NCBI RefSeq assembly: GCF_963678975.1 | Contig: NC_089273.1 | Location: forward strand, 22,090,356 to 22,154,355 | Reading direction: 5' to 3' | Length of the DNA: 64,000 nucleotides | DNA from: Dysidea avara | Taxonomy: Eukaryota > Porifera > Demospongiae > Dictyoceratida > Dysideidae | In this document: piece by piece, positions 12,847 through 25,200 of the stretch | Numbering within the stretch: the first letter of the stretch is position 1 | Layout: each line of letters begins with the position of its first letter | Translations under genes and position numbers: made by a program | The notes under the pieces: generated by a model | The model's database searches: none | Seen by the model: the letters and a program-made list of their open reading frames with translations, nothing else | Told to the model about the DNA's origin: nothing

Positions 12847-13815
12847 CTTTCAAGTTGGTTACAAAGTTACTTACTTTGCTTTGAGAGATCCCAATAGCTA
12901 CTGATTTACGTTTCTCATTGATAAATTTACTTCTATGAATGATGTACACATGCATGAAAAGAACAACATAATATAATTATGATAGCTAACTGACTCTTGC
13001 ACTGTTTTGCAACAGTAATGTGGTTCATTCAAGAGTTCATCTATTGGCATGATGAAAGACTGGGTGAATACATTACATATGTATCTTTTGCAAGCTACTA
13101 TATAAATACTGTTGTGAAATGAGAAAGTCATAACAGACAATGACTATAGTACTATGAGCATATAATATTATAATATGTATTATGAACTCTTGGTTTGATG
13201 GAGATGGAAGCCTGTAGCTACACTACCTATAAATGAAGGACTGCTGACTCCCAGTGTGCTGTTATATTTACAATGGTGATGAAGAATGTTTGATAAACTT
13301 TAATTTGTACCAGCTTCCTACTGTATACTTAGGTAGTACGTGTAGGTGTTGTCAGTGGTAATCATGATGTTGTTTGGTATAAAATTTGCTCATAGTACTA
13401 TAGTTATTGTCCGTTATAACTTTCTTATTTCACAACAGTATAGTAACTTGAATTTCTTGCAACAAACACATAGCTCTGACCTGTAATGTGTAGTATATAC
13501 TACTATGACATAGTGGACATACCTTAATGAATTTAGAAAGCAACACACTAGCTACAAACAGAAACAGAAGTCAGCTTATAATGACTGTCATTGCGTACAC
13601 CCCCTTAAATTGCTCCAATTCCAGATGATAATAAAGTGTGGATTACCACAGGCCAAGCAACTATATCTGGTCGGATAAACAATCAGGCAGACACCCCTTG
13701 ATCATATGTTGTGGACACTCCACAAGGCTAGATCAGACGTAACTGTTGCCATTTACGTGTTATGCCAGAGAACACAGTGTCAGGAACAATACAACAACAC
13801 AGTGGCACAACATAC

Positions 13816-13885
13816 CTCAAACTCATTCCACCTTGTTTCCCGATCAATGACTGAGACCGCCATCCAGCCACCAAATAGAGTGAGA
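13816..13885 (-). other. Possible orphan exon
   Basis: A 70-nt minus-strand segment is bounded by a good acceptor (pyrimidine-rich, then TTACAG) and a good donor (GTATGT). It is open in one frame and includes GWMAVSVIDRETRWNEFE. No partner exon was found on either side. It could be an exon of a decayed or long-intron gene, or chance. Confidence 0.2.
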
Positions 13886-14262
13886 CTGTAACCCAAAGAA
13901 AGAGAGATGTAGTGTACTACTGTGACATTGACACTTGCACATAGACGCACCTTATATCACTATTGATTTTTATACCAGCACTAAGATTTTAAATAGTACA
14001 CGTGATTGTATTATTGTGATTGTATTATTGCATGTGACTGTAAAATTGACACTTTCTAATAACAGCACATAATGTATTCACCCAGTCTTTCATTATACCA
14101 ATATTTCATTGAGGAAGTTGTTGTTGTATTATTTTCATCCTATTATGACATAAACACTAATATTTCTGAACTGTTTATATGCATGTCTACATAGTTCACA
14201 ACAGCTAATTAATTAACTTTTTATCTTTTGCCACAACTATTTGGTCACTCACCACATTTCCA

Positions 14263-14276
14263 CATGTGATTAACCA
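14263..14276 (+). promoter_or_regulatory. Shared upstream box CATGTGATTAACCA (copy 2)
   Basis: Same box as in the other family members, here 19 bp above the TATA box, the tightest spacing of the four. Confidence 0.5.
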
Positions 14277-14295
14277 CTGACCTCTGCCACAGAAC

Positions 14296-14304
14296 TATAT
14301 AAAG
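14296..14304 (+). promoter_or_regulatory. TATA box of copy 2
   Basis: TATATAAAG, 84 bp upstream of the chosen start. The in-frame ATG at 14,319 is only 15 bp below it, above the expected transcription start, which argues for the start at 14,388. Confidence 0.7.
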
Positions 14305-14387
14305 GTAAGAGTTGTGCTATGCACGTTATAGTGCATCCAGTGTTATTAGAGGAGTTGTCTGCTGTGGTTGTACGTGCAAACTTAATC

Positions 14388-15124
14388 ATGCTGCCAGTTA
14401 TTTTGCTTGGACTGATTTTGGGAGCTGAAGCACTTTCAGTTGAAGTTGAACAGACATTGAAGGATGGAGGAAAGAATTTTCAAGAGCTAAAACAAGGTAA
14501 ACTTTTAAGAGCTATAGATGACAGGACTTATTTATTACATTATAAAACACAGATAAATCACTGCCACTAAGAGACCATGATTACCTGAAGCTTCAGTTCT
14601 TAGGGGCAAGAAATGCCTGGCTTGGTTGTCCTGATAGTAATAGAGTGTGTGATCTACGTCGATGTCCAAGTGTAAATGAAAATTATCGCTACTTTGATGG
14701 AAGATGCTGGGGAGAAGAGTTTCAGATAATTGGTGAAGGTCCCAATTTCACTCCAATTAAGTCTGGCCAGCGCATTCGACTTCGCTATCCTCGTGAACAC
14801 AACACATGGATGGGGTGTCCACAGAACAAACGTTGTGACAAAAGAACCTGCCCAGGAACAACTGCAACTGCAAAGGATTTTTCAGGTAGATGCTGGGGTG
14901 AAGTTTTAAACATTTATGCAAGAGGAAAAGCAAATGGTGCAACAATCAACAATGGTGATGTAGTGATGCTTTACTATCCTCGTGAAGGACTGTATGTGTC
15001 TATTCAAGGAGAGAACGATAATGATGATACAAGTATCAACTTTTGTCCTGGAGCTGCTCCACCATCATATTTTAGCTATGCTATTTGCTCTAAGAATGCA
15101 TTCCGTATTTATCGGAAAGTTTAA
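14388..15124 (+). CDS. Secreted three-repeat 10-cysteine protein, copy 2
   Basis: Exons 14388-14496 (109 nt) and 14553-15124 (572 nt) with a 56-bp GT-AG intron; 226 residues. Exon 1 encodes a signal peptide (LPVILLGLILGAEA) and a charged stretch two codons longer than in copies 1 and 4. Exon 2 has the same three units: unit 1 with WLGCP, CDLRRCPS and RCWGEEFQI; unit 2 with WMGCP, RCDKRTCPG and RCWGE; unit 3 with LYYPREGLYVSIQGEN, FCPG and ICSKN. All 10 cysteines are present. A further ATG at 14,319 is in frame but lies too close to the TATA box. The protein should be exported and disulfide-bonded. Its function is unknown, and the beta-trefoil fold is inferred from the threefold repeat. Confidence 0.88.
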
Positions 15125-16059
15125 CTAAAATCTGCACTGTGAACTAATAATTAGCTTTTGATTTTGCACTGCACTTTAGATATACAAGTACATAAATATG
15201 TACATATACCTGTACGTAATGCAATTGTTTTCTAGTAGAAATAATGCATGGTCAATACAGGAAATTGTGTGTATCATACAGTTGTGCATGTGTTTGCAAT
15301 CCTTAATCGTTATACTGCAGTCATCAGTAGGTATTGCTTTGATATTGCAACTGCATGCTACTGTGCTATGCATACACTTTCAGTTAATAACCACAGAGAT
15401 TCAAGAGAAGTCAATTAAGTACCCAGGAAGTAGTTAGAAAGGATGAACACTTACGCAAATGTGTACGTACGTACAACAGTAATATTATTGTCAGTATATC
15501 AGGAAGACTTTTGATTAAATGCAACTGTCAATCTTTTGGATCAGTTTACATTTACCAGTCAATAACCCACAATAGTCGTTGCATAGTACATAAGGTTTGA
15601 GTCTGGTCCGCGACAGACTTAGCCACTTGTTAGCTGGCAAAATCAAACCTAAGGAGTCTTAACTGTCTCTGATAACAACTTAGTCTTTAATTATAAATCT
15701 TCATTCGCTAATACTAATAACTACGGCATGAAAAGACCATCCATTGCACTACACTGGGTGTTACCTAAATCTCTGCAATCGAAAACCTTAATACAATAAC
15801 TATTATTATAACGGTGATGTGATAAACAAGGAAATGTCTACTGCGGTGGGCTGTAGCAGCAATGTGATAATTGAGAAACAAGGAAATGTATACCACAATG
15901 AAATAAGATAGCTACAGAAGCACAGGGAAACGTGGATAGAGTGTTATTACAGCTGAGGTGGAAAAGTCTTCTGCGTGATAAACAAAGAAACAGCGAGCGC
16001 CGCTATAAACTCATTAAAAAGCATGCATGTGAGACCTTTGGTGTTTGGTCACCATATGC
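15125..16059. other. Gene-free stretch
   Basis: The 3' flank of copy 2 and about 900 bp of AT-rich DNA with no gene or repeat that I can support. Confidence 0.5.
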
Positions 16060-16066
16060 CCTATCA

Positions 16067-17557
16067 TAGGGTCCGCAATCCGAAAAATCAACTTTCACAA
16101 ATCAATCCCCATACCATTGTGGGATGTTCATTGTAGTATCCCATTGCTAGATCCACCATGAAACCGGAGGCACGATTGTTGTCTTCACAGAAATATCAAT
16201 TTTAGTATTTCGTGATATGTAAAAATTATTTTTAAAATTTCGTGCACCACACAAAGAACAGGATAGAACTTGCTGCTTAGCTAGGTATTATCTAGAGTTA
16301 ATGTAGTTTAAAAGTACGCACAGCAATAAGCAAATGATTCACTGGGTTCCCGGCACAGGGTTACTTTCTCTCAAAAAGCAGAAAACAAAACATGAATTTT
16401 CAAATTCAAACTGCCCTACCAGCCAAGATTAGAAAAGTCAACTCTTCCTCATAGTGATGTGATAAGGTTGGATGCATAGTCTGTCTATGCTGTTAGTCTG
16501 GAAAGGATCTGAGACTTCTCACCATCTGGGTGAAGAACGTCAAAATTTTCGTGCGTCATTTCAAGGGATTCTCTCAATGGTACCAAAGTGCTTTCCAGTA
16601 CTTCTGATGCCACACTGGTCACTTAATTTTGTTTAGAATGATAATAAAATATGGTTCAAAACGTTTGGTAGTAGTATAGTAGTTGGTATTTCTGTAATTT
16701 CATATGATGCAGTATACCAGCAGTTCACCAGGAGCTCCACCCAGCTCGAATCAAAAATGAAAGATTTTGTGAATTTTTCGGTTTGTTTTGGGATGTTTTG
16801 CAGCATAATGGTGATGTAGGGTGATCTAGTAAAAATTTGAAGTTGCTGTGGAGCGTGAGAGGTGAAGTCAAATTTGGACGATTTTGCTGCCTCCCTTGAT
16901 GCATAGCTTAGAGCGAGGCGTGGAAGCTGCGGATGAAATAATAATTGACAACCGCTATTACCAAACGTTCAGGGACATCTTTTGCCATAGTTTTAGTCTA
17001 TAATTGATGGTTGTTGTGGCTGCAGAAGCGCTGGAAATGGCTAGAAAGCGAAACACAATTCTTTGATGCTGCAGAAAATTTTGACGCTCGTCACCCAGAT
17101 GGTGAGAAGTCTCAGATCTTTTCCAAACTAACAGCATAGACAGACTATGCTGCCAACCATATCGAAACACTATGAGGAAGAGTTGGCTTCTCTTGCCCTG
17201 GGTGATAGGGCAGTTTGAATTCGAAACTTCGTATTTCTTTGTCTGTTTTTTCAAAGAAAGCAACCCTGTGCCGGGCACCCAGCAAATCATTTACTTATTT
17301 CTGTGCGTAGTTTTCAACTACAACAACTCTGGATACGATATGGCTAAGTAGCAAGTTTCATCCGGTCCTTTGAGTGGAGCACGAAATTTTAAAAATAAAT
17401 CTTGCATCTTATGAGATACTGAAAATGATATTTCTGTGAAGACAACAATCGTGCCTCCGGTTTCATGGTGGATCAAGCAATGGGATACTACAATGAACAT
17501 CCTACAATGGTAGAGGGATTGATTTCTACAAGTTGATTTTTCGGATTGCGGACCCTA
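16067..17557. mobile_element. Fold-back element with about 500-bp inverted arms and a 7-bp target duplication
   Basis: The left arm (16,067 to about 16,600) is the inverted, diverged partner of the right arm (about 17,020-17,557). Both ends start TAGGGTCCGCAATCCG. The arms are separated by about 400 bp of unpaired sequence. CCTATCA is duplicated exactly at 16,060-16,066 and 17,558-17,564, which fixes the boundaries. No transposase frame is present; frames inside the right arm are incidental. The long arms and 7-bp duplication do not match a family I can name. Confidence 0.85.
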
Positions 17558-17639
17558 CCTATCAATTCTAGGATCTATGGCAGACAGAACAACTGTTAGA
17601 AACGGTTAGCCTCGAAAGTTTGCTAGGCGCCAACTTCTT

Positions 17640-18060
17640 CAGCTTGTGGCTCGCGTAGCTACAATGCGAAGATGGTACTCGCCCCGGGCGAATTATTTTT
17701 TTGGACGCACTTCTGACTTAGAAAATTTTTCATGTTTTGTGACCTTCCCGTTTTTCTTTGCTTTACGGAAAGCAACATTGTTTGCGGAGAAGGAAAAGGT
17801 CACACTGAAACTATTAGCCCCTCTGTATTAAGTGTGTTGGTCGTCTTCAAAGATGTTGTGAACAACAGACGAGACCTACCTGGATAGACATTTCTTCCCT
17901 GCCGCCCTCCTGTCATCTCACAACACTGGCTTGACTCGATCGCTGAAAACTTCCGAGTGCACTGAGGCCAAGGTGAAGGCATGAAAGGATAGAAGGACAC
18001 TTGTAAGAAGGTGTCACAAGTAATAAACACAGTTGGGAACTGAATGTGTAGTATGTGACT
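17640..18060 (+). repeat. About 400-bp repeat, inverted partner at 22,870-23,250
   Basis: Closely matches the reverse complement of 22,870-23,250, including CTTCAAAGATGTTGTGAACA and GCCGCCCTCCTGTCATCTCA. Near one end is AATAAA (about 18,020), so it may come from the 3' part of a transcribed gene. No intact frame. Confidence 0.75.
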
Positions 18061-18265
18061 GTAATATCCTTGTTTGCTGTATGCACTCTGAGAGTGAAAC
18101 TACCTATAGCTATCTTGTACTGTGACTTGAATTGTCATTATGTATGTATCCAGGTTGTGACCACAGTAGTTTGTTTGTTCTGTGTAAAGTTAACATCATT
18201 TTCATTACGCTATGTACTGTAGTATTGTGTGATTGAACAAAGTTTGCAACTAGCACTCACTTTAA

Positions 18266-19095
18266 GCATAGATAATAGAGTAAAGGGATAGGAAACGCAA
18301 TAACGTGACGTCACAAAATACGTACATTTCTATTGGAATTCCGTGTAGTACGTCACGAACATACTCGTTACGCTTGCTGCGCTTGTATCAAAGAGAAACA
18401 AATTGTTGTAACGACAGAATTTTGTAACCAACGACTGTGAAACTTCGCTACAGTGAACTCAAGTAAGTAATCGAGGGAAATAGGATGGTACCAACCCTCA
18501 AGGAAGTTATACGCAAAATTAAAGGAGATTGAAAGTGAAAAAAACGGCCCAAAAATTACTTTAAACCACTTTACTTTCTTCGTAAATATATTCTATCCTT
18601 TTAACTGTGATAAACCTATTCCTTACCATTTAACAGAGGGAACCAGAGGAAATATCGGAGCAAAACAGGAACTGTTGCTTGAAGAAACGACTAAGTATCT
18701 TCCATTTTTAACCAAAAGCTTAAACCACCTTGCAGTACAACGCAACGGTAAAAGACTGTGTTGGTGACACGCCTAGCTTACCACAAGATTCGAAAGTGGA
18801 ACCGGCTATAAAAGAAGCGGTATGGACGAGGCATGAAGGTACGATGAGCGAAAGTGTGACAGCGTGTAACAATCACGGTTAATGCGATACGCTTTGTTAC
18901 AAAATCTACGGTCTGAATTCTCTCGCCAAAATCTCTCACATACGCCTAAATACTTACTGTAGTCTGTTGGATTACTATTTACGCTGCTTAGAACACTAAT
19001 TCTCACAAAACTGTCTTGTCCTTTCAAGTCACGCGTAACGGAAATCAAACCGGAAATCGCTTGCGTTTCCTATCCCTTTACTCTATTATCTATGC
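18266..19095. mobile_element. 830-bp terminal-inverted-repeat element with CRE-like promoter motif
   Basis: Ends GCATAGATAATAGAG, continuing to GGGATAGGAAACGCAA, are inverted copies of about 36 bp. TTTAA lies at both flanks (18,261-18,265 and 19,096-19,100), though TTA with a one-base longer repeat also fits. Near the left end are TGACGTCA (18,306-18,313), an ATTGG box and TACGTCAC, a plausible promoter. Further in are short coding-like pieces: MVPTLKEVIRKIKGD at about 18,485, and a frame around 18,640-18,770 including KQELLLEETTKYLPFLTK. Perhaps the remains of a split gene, or captured exons. Confidence 0.65.
18306..18313. promoter_or_regulatory. CRE palindrome TGACGTCA
   Basis: A perfect 8-bp CRE core about 40 bp inside the left end of the 830-bp element, with an ATTGG (inverted CCAAT) box 24 bp further on. 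Known as a CREB/ATF site in animals; function here is inferred. Confidence 0.4.
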
Positions 19096-19189
19096 TTTAA
19101 GACACTTCAAATAAATTCTGTTTCCCATCCACCACTCACATCTCTTTATTCCCAGCTCTAAGATGTTCCATTATTCCGTATTATTCCAT

Positions 19190-19520
19190 TATTTTCTGCA
19201 TACTGTATAGGCTTAATAAAATTGATCTTGTAAGGTTTGCCAGCTCACATGTCAGAATGTTATCACTGTTCATGTTTGTGTTATTCTTGCAATGTAAATG
19301 ATGAAGGTACAAGCTGAAAATGTTATTACGTTGTTTGCTATGGCTGTACCTAGGAAATAATAACTTGAAAAGCTGCCAATTTCATAATAGAATAATGGAA
19401 ATATATGGACCGCCTGCCCGCATGCTAAGAAAAGCAGAGAATTTATTTGGAGTGGCCTTACTAAGTAAGCTTCATTCAAAGTCTGCAAAATACAAATGGG
19501 ATCCACACTGTAAGAGTTTT
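19190..19520. repeat. Inverted-repeat segment, partner at about 22,160-22,540
   Basis: Shares AACTTGAAAAGCTGCCAAT, GCCCGCATG and AGAATTTATTTGGAGTGGCC with the 22.2-22.5 kb region, where one part is inverted and another is direct. With 17,640/22,870 it forms a nested, partly symmetrical repeat array around about 20.7 kb. Confidence 0.55.
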
Positions 19521-19599
19521 AAATATTGTGTTGTGCCACATCTTTGGCTCTCTGAAGAATTTTGTTTTTGTTCTACAATTGCACTGCACCCTTGAATAC

Positions 19600-21310
19600 T
19601 GCTTTGTGAATTCATGTTACTGATGCTGTTATTCTTACCAATGTTGTAAGTGCCTTCATCATTTGGGTTACATTTTATCCAGGTTTAGCAGGTCTCATCC
19701 GCTTTTGAATAATTATTGGAATGACCACAAATTAGCTAGTAATTACAGGAATAAATCCCAGACCAGGTAGTGACTTGATCCCCAGACTTACTGCAGTATC
19801 CATGATCAAATTAACATATGTTAATACTAACCTGTGACCAAACATCATGCCAATAGCTATCTATAGCTATCCAGTATGCAGTTATGAATCATCAATTTGG
19901 AAGACCTATTTCACAATGTGGTCACATAATGGGCATTCAAAGGTAGCATATTGCCTGGGAATGTAATTTGCTTAGGCTGACTGGTCATGAAATTATAACT
20001 GTTTTGGCTTTTTACCCAAAACAAGTCAGCCGTCGACCAGACCATGGAACAAGATTGTTACTTACAATGAAGAAAAGTAACACTTAGTCCTAACTACTTA
20101 ACTTTACTACTCAAAATTTAGTCACACAGTTATACTTTAGACCACATGTAATTATTGTTGAAGGCCTTGGTTTGATAATTTATATGGACTATCAATATAA
20201 TTGGCAAGAATCAGTCAAATCATTGTACTGGCTATTTCACCGACAAAAGAAGAACCACTACGTCCATCTCTTTTCCACCCAATAATCAAACATGTAAGGG
20301 TAACGATGAGACCAAAAAAATGTAATCAACTGTCAATTAGCCAGCCACTGGAGACGTGTGCATACACATTGAATTCAGCTGCTACACATTTGGAGATAAG
20401 ATGAACATCATTGTAACAACCATTAATGATTGGCTGGATATTGAGGTCGTGCTGCACATCTACCAATTAGTTGATACTTACTTGGGGTCTTACTGGCCCA
20501 CACTACTTCTATAGATTTTAAAAATATATTTCTTGCTATATATTGATTTGCAATAATTATCTGATTGGATCTACCAAATCTGACTATTAGCACAACTTGC
20601 AATTCTGGTATACTACCCCACAACTTGATTGCTACATCCATACATAATTTCCCTTGCTCCACTTTAGCAATACATTCAGCTGCCTTTGTACAAGGCTGTC
20701 AAACGTAAGATGTCTTCAAGCAGCCTGGTTGATTTGGAGGTATAAATGGAAATAGCTTTATTATTATTGAACACTTTAATGTGATACCTGAGAATTTCAC
20801 GAGCATGTACGTACTTACGTATGGGAGCTAACAAATCTAGTCGCATATATTAATTATTACATCGATGTTAAGAATATTCTATGAGTCAGTGATTATTATG
20901 TACAACATTATATAGTTATGTAGTATACTCTTTAGCAGCTTTTTAAAACAATGTGATAGCATTTACTTTTCCTAGTACACTATTTTGCAGACCTCATACA
21001 CACACTCCAAGTTGTCTCATGTATGCATATACAGTAATGCGTAAGTATTGTACTGGCTTCTTGTGTATATGCGACTGGCTCTTCATGATTTTCCAGCTCA
21101 CTAAACATCATGTACAACAAAGCCATGGCTACAGAAGTGCCAAAGCTGCAGAAACCAGACTCTCCAGTTCCGTAAAACAAAGAGCAGAATGTGGTGGTCT
21201 ATTTAGCCAGCAATTCGAAAGATGAGTTTGATTTTGTGTTTGTGGAAGCCAAATCAGTATGTGAACATGACAAGTACATACATACACAGTGATCCCTTAT
21301 AATGCTTAAT
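19600..21310. other. Gene-free stretch
   Basis: Spacer between the inverted-repeat arms. No supportable gene; the minus-strand frame at 20,423-20,662 has no recognisable features. Confidence 0.4.
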
Positions 21311-21314
21311 ATAG

Positions 21315-21765
21315 TAATACTCACGTTGAGTAACAAACATAGTTAAAGTGTACTCGACAACCTCATTGAGACCACCTCATTATAGTGACGATGTCTAGTA
21401 TGTCCCTAGTTAAAGATGTACTGCATGACCTCATTAATAAGACTACCTCATTTTGGTCCCAAACATAGCTAAGGTGTACTTGACAACCTCAGTAATAAGA
21501 CCACCTCATTATAGTGACCATGTCAAGTAGGTCCAAAACATAGCTAAGGTGTACTTCATGACCTCACTATTAAGAACACCTCATTACAGTGACCATGTTG
21601 AGTAACTAGGTGCTAAAGTATACTCGACAAGCTCATTAATAAGATTATCTCATTTAAAGTGACCAACTCAAGTAGGTCCCAAACATAGCTCATGTGTATT
21701 TTAAGACCTTGTTGAAAGATCACCCCATGATATAACGTCCATGTTAATTAGGTCCCAAGCGTTAG
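21315..21765. repeat. Degenerate minisatellite, about six units of 58-76 bp
   Basis: Units share GACCTCATTAATAAGACCAC, then TCATTATAGTGACCATGT and AGGTCCCAAACATAGCTAA. The CCTCA element recurs near 21,361, 21,429, 21,487, 21,562, 21,631 and 21,707. Non-coding. Confidence 0.8.
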
Positions 21766-22159
21766 CTAAAGTATAATTATATACTTCATGCATAATACAA
21801 GTACCATTTTACATAGCTAAACACCACACCACCTTTAACAGTGGCCGAATTTGAGCAGTGTCATAATAAAAAACAACAACATTGTTTTATACTGAGTAGT
21901 GGTCAAGTTTGAATAGTTATTGCATCAATTTTGTGAACAAGTGTATATGCACAGTGAAACCTCTATAACCCAATGCTCAAAAGATTGTATATTTTATTAA
22001 GGCTAAATCTGAACTAAAATTATAATCAAGGTTGCTTGACTATCAAGGTATAGTGTTAAATGATTTGCCCACTGTTCGGGACCAGCTGCCACTGAATTAC
22101 AACAATATTGCTCACCATAATATACCAACTGCTACATATTCACCACTAACTTATGCAAG

Positions 22160-22540
22160 TATAAATTCTCTGTTTCCCGTCCTGGACTCAAGCATATTTA
22201 CATGCGGGCGGGCGATTCATTTCTATTACTTCATTATAAGATTGGCAGCTTTTCAAGTCATTATTTGCCTAGCACAACCATAAAAGCTGCATAAAAGCAT
22301 GCTTAAGCTTGTTCCTTCCTTTTTAAGTTGCAAAAATAGCACAAAATAATGTGAAGTTTGTGCTGACTTGACAGCACTGCTGACACTGTTTCAAAATGGC
22401 TTTTACTGAGTCTGTCATTATACAAGAATAACCGGAAGAATACGGAATAATGGAACAGTTAGAGCTGCCAGTAACTAGATACAGGCGGTGGACAGGAAAC
22501 AGAAAATTTATTTGGAGTGGCCTAAGGCCCCACACATTTT
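22160..22540. repeat. Partner of the 19.19-19.52 kb repeat
   Basis: Holds an inverted piece (22,170-22,280) and a direct piece (about 22,435-22,530) of the same family, so it is a small back-to-back duplication. Confidence 0.5.
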
Positions 22541-22869
22541 TTCCTAAATTCTCTGGACCTAACCTTGCTTCTTGTATTCTAAACCTGGGTACATCCTTGA
22601 TGATTGATGGAACAGGCAGTACAGTGCTAGACTACTGGATAATAGATGTGTCCAATAATAAAAGAGGTTTCACTGTCGTAGAGCTCCACAGATGTTATAG
22701 CAAAAAAACACTATTCCTATGCTATAGTATACAAGTAACAAAAATTTCAAATCCACTGAGTAGCTACATATTGTAAAATTAGTGACATGCATGCAGACCT
22801 TCAGTTCTGGTCACTAAAGATAACAAACATTTAGATACCCAGAGTCTACCATTACAGCTCTCAATAGTC

Positions 22870-23250
22870 ACATAGTACACATTCAGTTCCCAACTGTGTT
22901 TATTACTTGTGACACCTTCTTACAAGTGTCCTTCTATCCTTTCATGCCTTCACCTTGGCCTTCACTCAAAGTTTTCAGCGATCGAGTCACGCCAGTGTTG
23001 TGAGATGACAGGAGGGCGGCAGGGAAGAGATGTCCATGCATCCAGGTAGGTCTCGTCCGTTGTTCACAACATCTTTGAAGACGACCAACAGACTTAATAC
23101 AGAGGGGCTAATAATTTCAGTGTGACCTGTTCCTTCTCCACAAACAATGTTGCTTTCCGTAAAACAAAGAAAAACGGTAAGTTCACAAAAACATGAAAAA
23201 TTTTCTAAGTCAGAAGTGCGTCCAAAAAAAAAATTCGCGCTCGGCCCGGG
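22870..23250 (-). repeat. Inverted partner of 17,640-18,060
   Basis: Reverse-complement copy of the 17.64-18.06 kb segment, with small indels. The two arms are about 4.8 kb apart. Confidence 0.75.
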
Positions 23251-23399
23251 GCAGACCTCTCAACTATCAGAGTCACGATTTGGTCGTGAGACACACGATT
23301 TCAGCCTTGATATCACGACCGCTTGCTGATCTCACGATTTTCAAAAAAATTTCCTAAATCTCTTTGATTTGCTGTAAGGCCCAAAACGTCTTGTACCAT

Positions 23400-24010
23400 G
23401 TATCACGTGATCATTTAATTACAATATCGGGGCGCCTCTAGGAACTTTTGGCGGTTTTCCGTGTTTTTGACTGTGTCTCGAGTGAATATGCTGTCAGACA
23501 GGGTATTGGTAAAACCGAGAGGGGAGCGGGAGCTGGAGATTTCTTGTTGGAGATCACGGGTACACAATACTACAAGCAACTGTTATTTTTGCACTAAAGA
23601 TGGTTTATTGGTGCAGAATAGGACTCATGCAAGTAGTCTCCCCTCCTTCCAAACATGAAATATTATACGAACCAGCTATAAGCTAGGGAATTGCAATACT
23701 TTTTACAAAAGATCGAGATACTCTATAATAGAGCAGTCAGTCACTCTTATAGAACAGTCTCATAATATTATATTCTGTCTCTTAACTGCCAGTAGCTTGT
23801 TAATTTATTTGTAACAACAAGTGAAAAGTCTAAAAGTATAGCCTTAGAGCAACTTAAAAAAAGATTATGCTGGGTGGGAATCATGCTCCCAGAAAGTCAC
23901 CCATCACTGCCTGCATTTTGTAGCTGTATGCTTCAAACTCCATGCATGTGTGACTTTCATTGCTATAAGAATTTGACCTGCTCCACCTCATGCTTTTCTA
24001 CTTAATGGCT
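23400..24010 (-). repeat. Inverted partner of 25,920-26,470
   Basis: Carries in reverse the features seen at 25.9-26.5 kb: CCCGGTTTTACCAAGAAATC, the stretch around GGAGGGGAGACTACTTGCAT, the CTATTAGAG box, and GGGAGCATGATTCCCACCCA. Confidence 0.7.
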
Positions 24011-24198
24011 CTACTAAATCAAAATTAATCTTGGGAAAAATTGTCATTTCAAGTTCTGTCTCCATGCACAGTCCCTGAAGTGATGCATGCTGGTGTGAAC
24101 ACTATATTCTATAAGTCCAATCCATTAGTATTGTCAGACTCACTGTTGTCCTTCTCATGCTATGGCTTGTTCCACTGACTTAATGGTGGAAGCTATAC

Positions 24199-24501
24199 CA
24201 ATGGCGCATCCGGGATGGGGCATTTGGGGCAAATGCCCCCCTTCAAGAAATTGCATACAAGATCGAGATACTCTAATAGAGCAGTCAATTACTCTAATAA
24301 AGCAGTCACAATGTTCATGAGGCAGTGCAGCTTATTTATGAAGCTATAAATAGGATTTTATTTTACATAACATACGTGATATATTTGGTAAAGGATCACT
24401 AGCTATTATTGTTGTGACCTTTTTTTTTTTTTTTTTTTTTGGTCTTCAACTGTTTTTCAGCAAGGTGCCCTCCCTCTTTCCAAACTCTGGATCCGCCCCT
24501 G
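24199..24501 (-). mobile_element. MITE-like element, GGGGCGGATCC-end family (copy b)
   Basis: Reverse-complement near-copy of the element at 22-357, about 300 bp, with the same CTATTAGAG box and an A/T run (T run at 24,420-24,440). Flanks share only TAC, so a target duplication is unclear. Confidence 0.75.
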
Positions 24502-25200
24502 TACACTGTATTAAATGCATTTGCCTGGCAACATCTCAGTTGTTCTTTACATGAAATCCATCCTGATGAATTGACATCATTAATGTGACCCAACTTTGGA
24601 AAACCAAACAGTAAAAATGAGTAGTGAATAGCTACCATGGCGAATAGTGAGCATCACTAAGAATTTGTAGTGAAGTTCACTATTTGCCACAGTATTCACT
24701 ACTCATGATTTTTAAGGTGCATGTATCCTTTTTCAGTTTGGCTCAATGGTCAATTTTTCTCTTTTGTTGTTAAAATATAAGGCACTGAATATTTATCTAT
24801 AATTATCTTGTGTTAAATATTGACTTGATACCTTGAAGCATTCCAGAGATATGGCCAATGTAGCTATATAAACAATGATACATGATATTTTATTTAAGAA
24901 AAGGACCAAGAACGTAACTATCAGAAATCTCTTTTATATAATTATTAAATGGTATGGGAATGGAAATTTGTCCTCAAAGTCATGGTAGCTACACCAAGCC
25001 AAGATAGATCATTTTCAGTCATCAGTGTTGCAGAGCAAGAATTGTCCACAAAAGGCTTCTTATATGTAGTCATGCATTAATAACATAATTGGAAGAATTG
25101 ATACCATAAGAGCAGCATTGAATGATTCATTTACTTCAGACTCTCTTAATCAACGTTTCAAAGCTGTAGCAGTGATGTGTCACTTCATCACGCCAATCTG

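Larger units (their letters stand above)
8409..13815. other. Long gene-free stretch
   Basis: About 5.4 kb with no supportable gene. It contains a short hairpin (11,864-11,902), a single end resembling the TGTGACCGG MITEs (about 11,269), and an ATT microsatellite (12,820-12,846). Frames at 9,462-9,758 and 11,890-12,132 look random. Confidence 0.5.

Noticed and set aside
14319-14387. Upstream in-frame ATG as the start of copy 2
   Set aside because: It is 15 bp from the TATA box, hence probably not in the mRNA, and the other copies start at the equivalent of 14,388.
21315-21765. CRISPR-like array
   Set aside because: The units are degenerate along their whole length with no unique spacers between identical repeats, and the DNA is eukaryotic.
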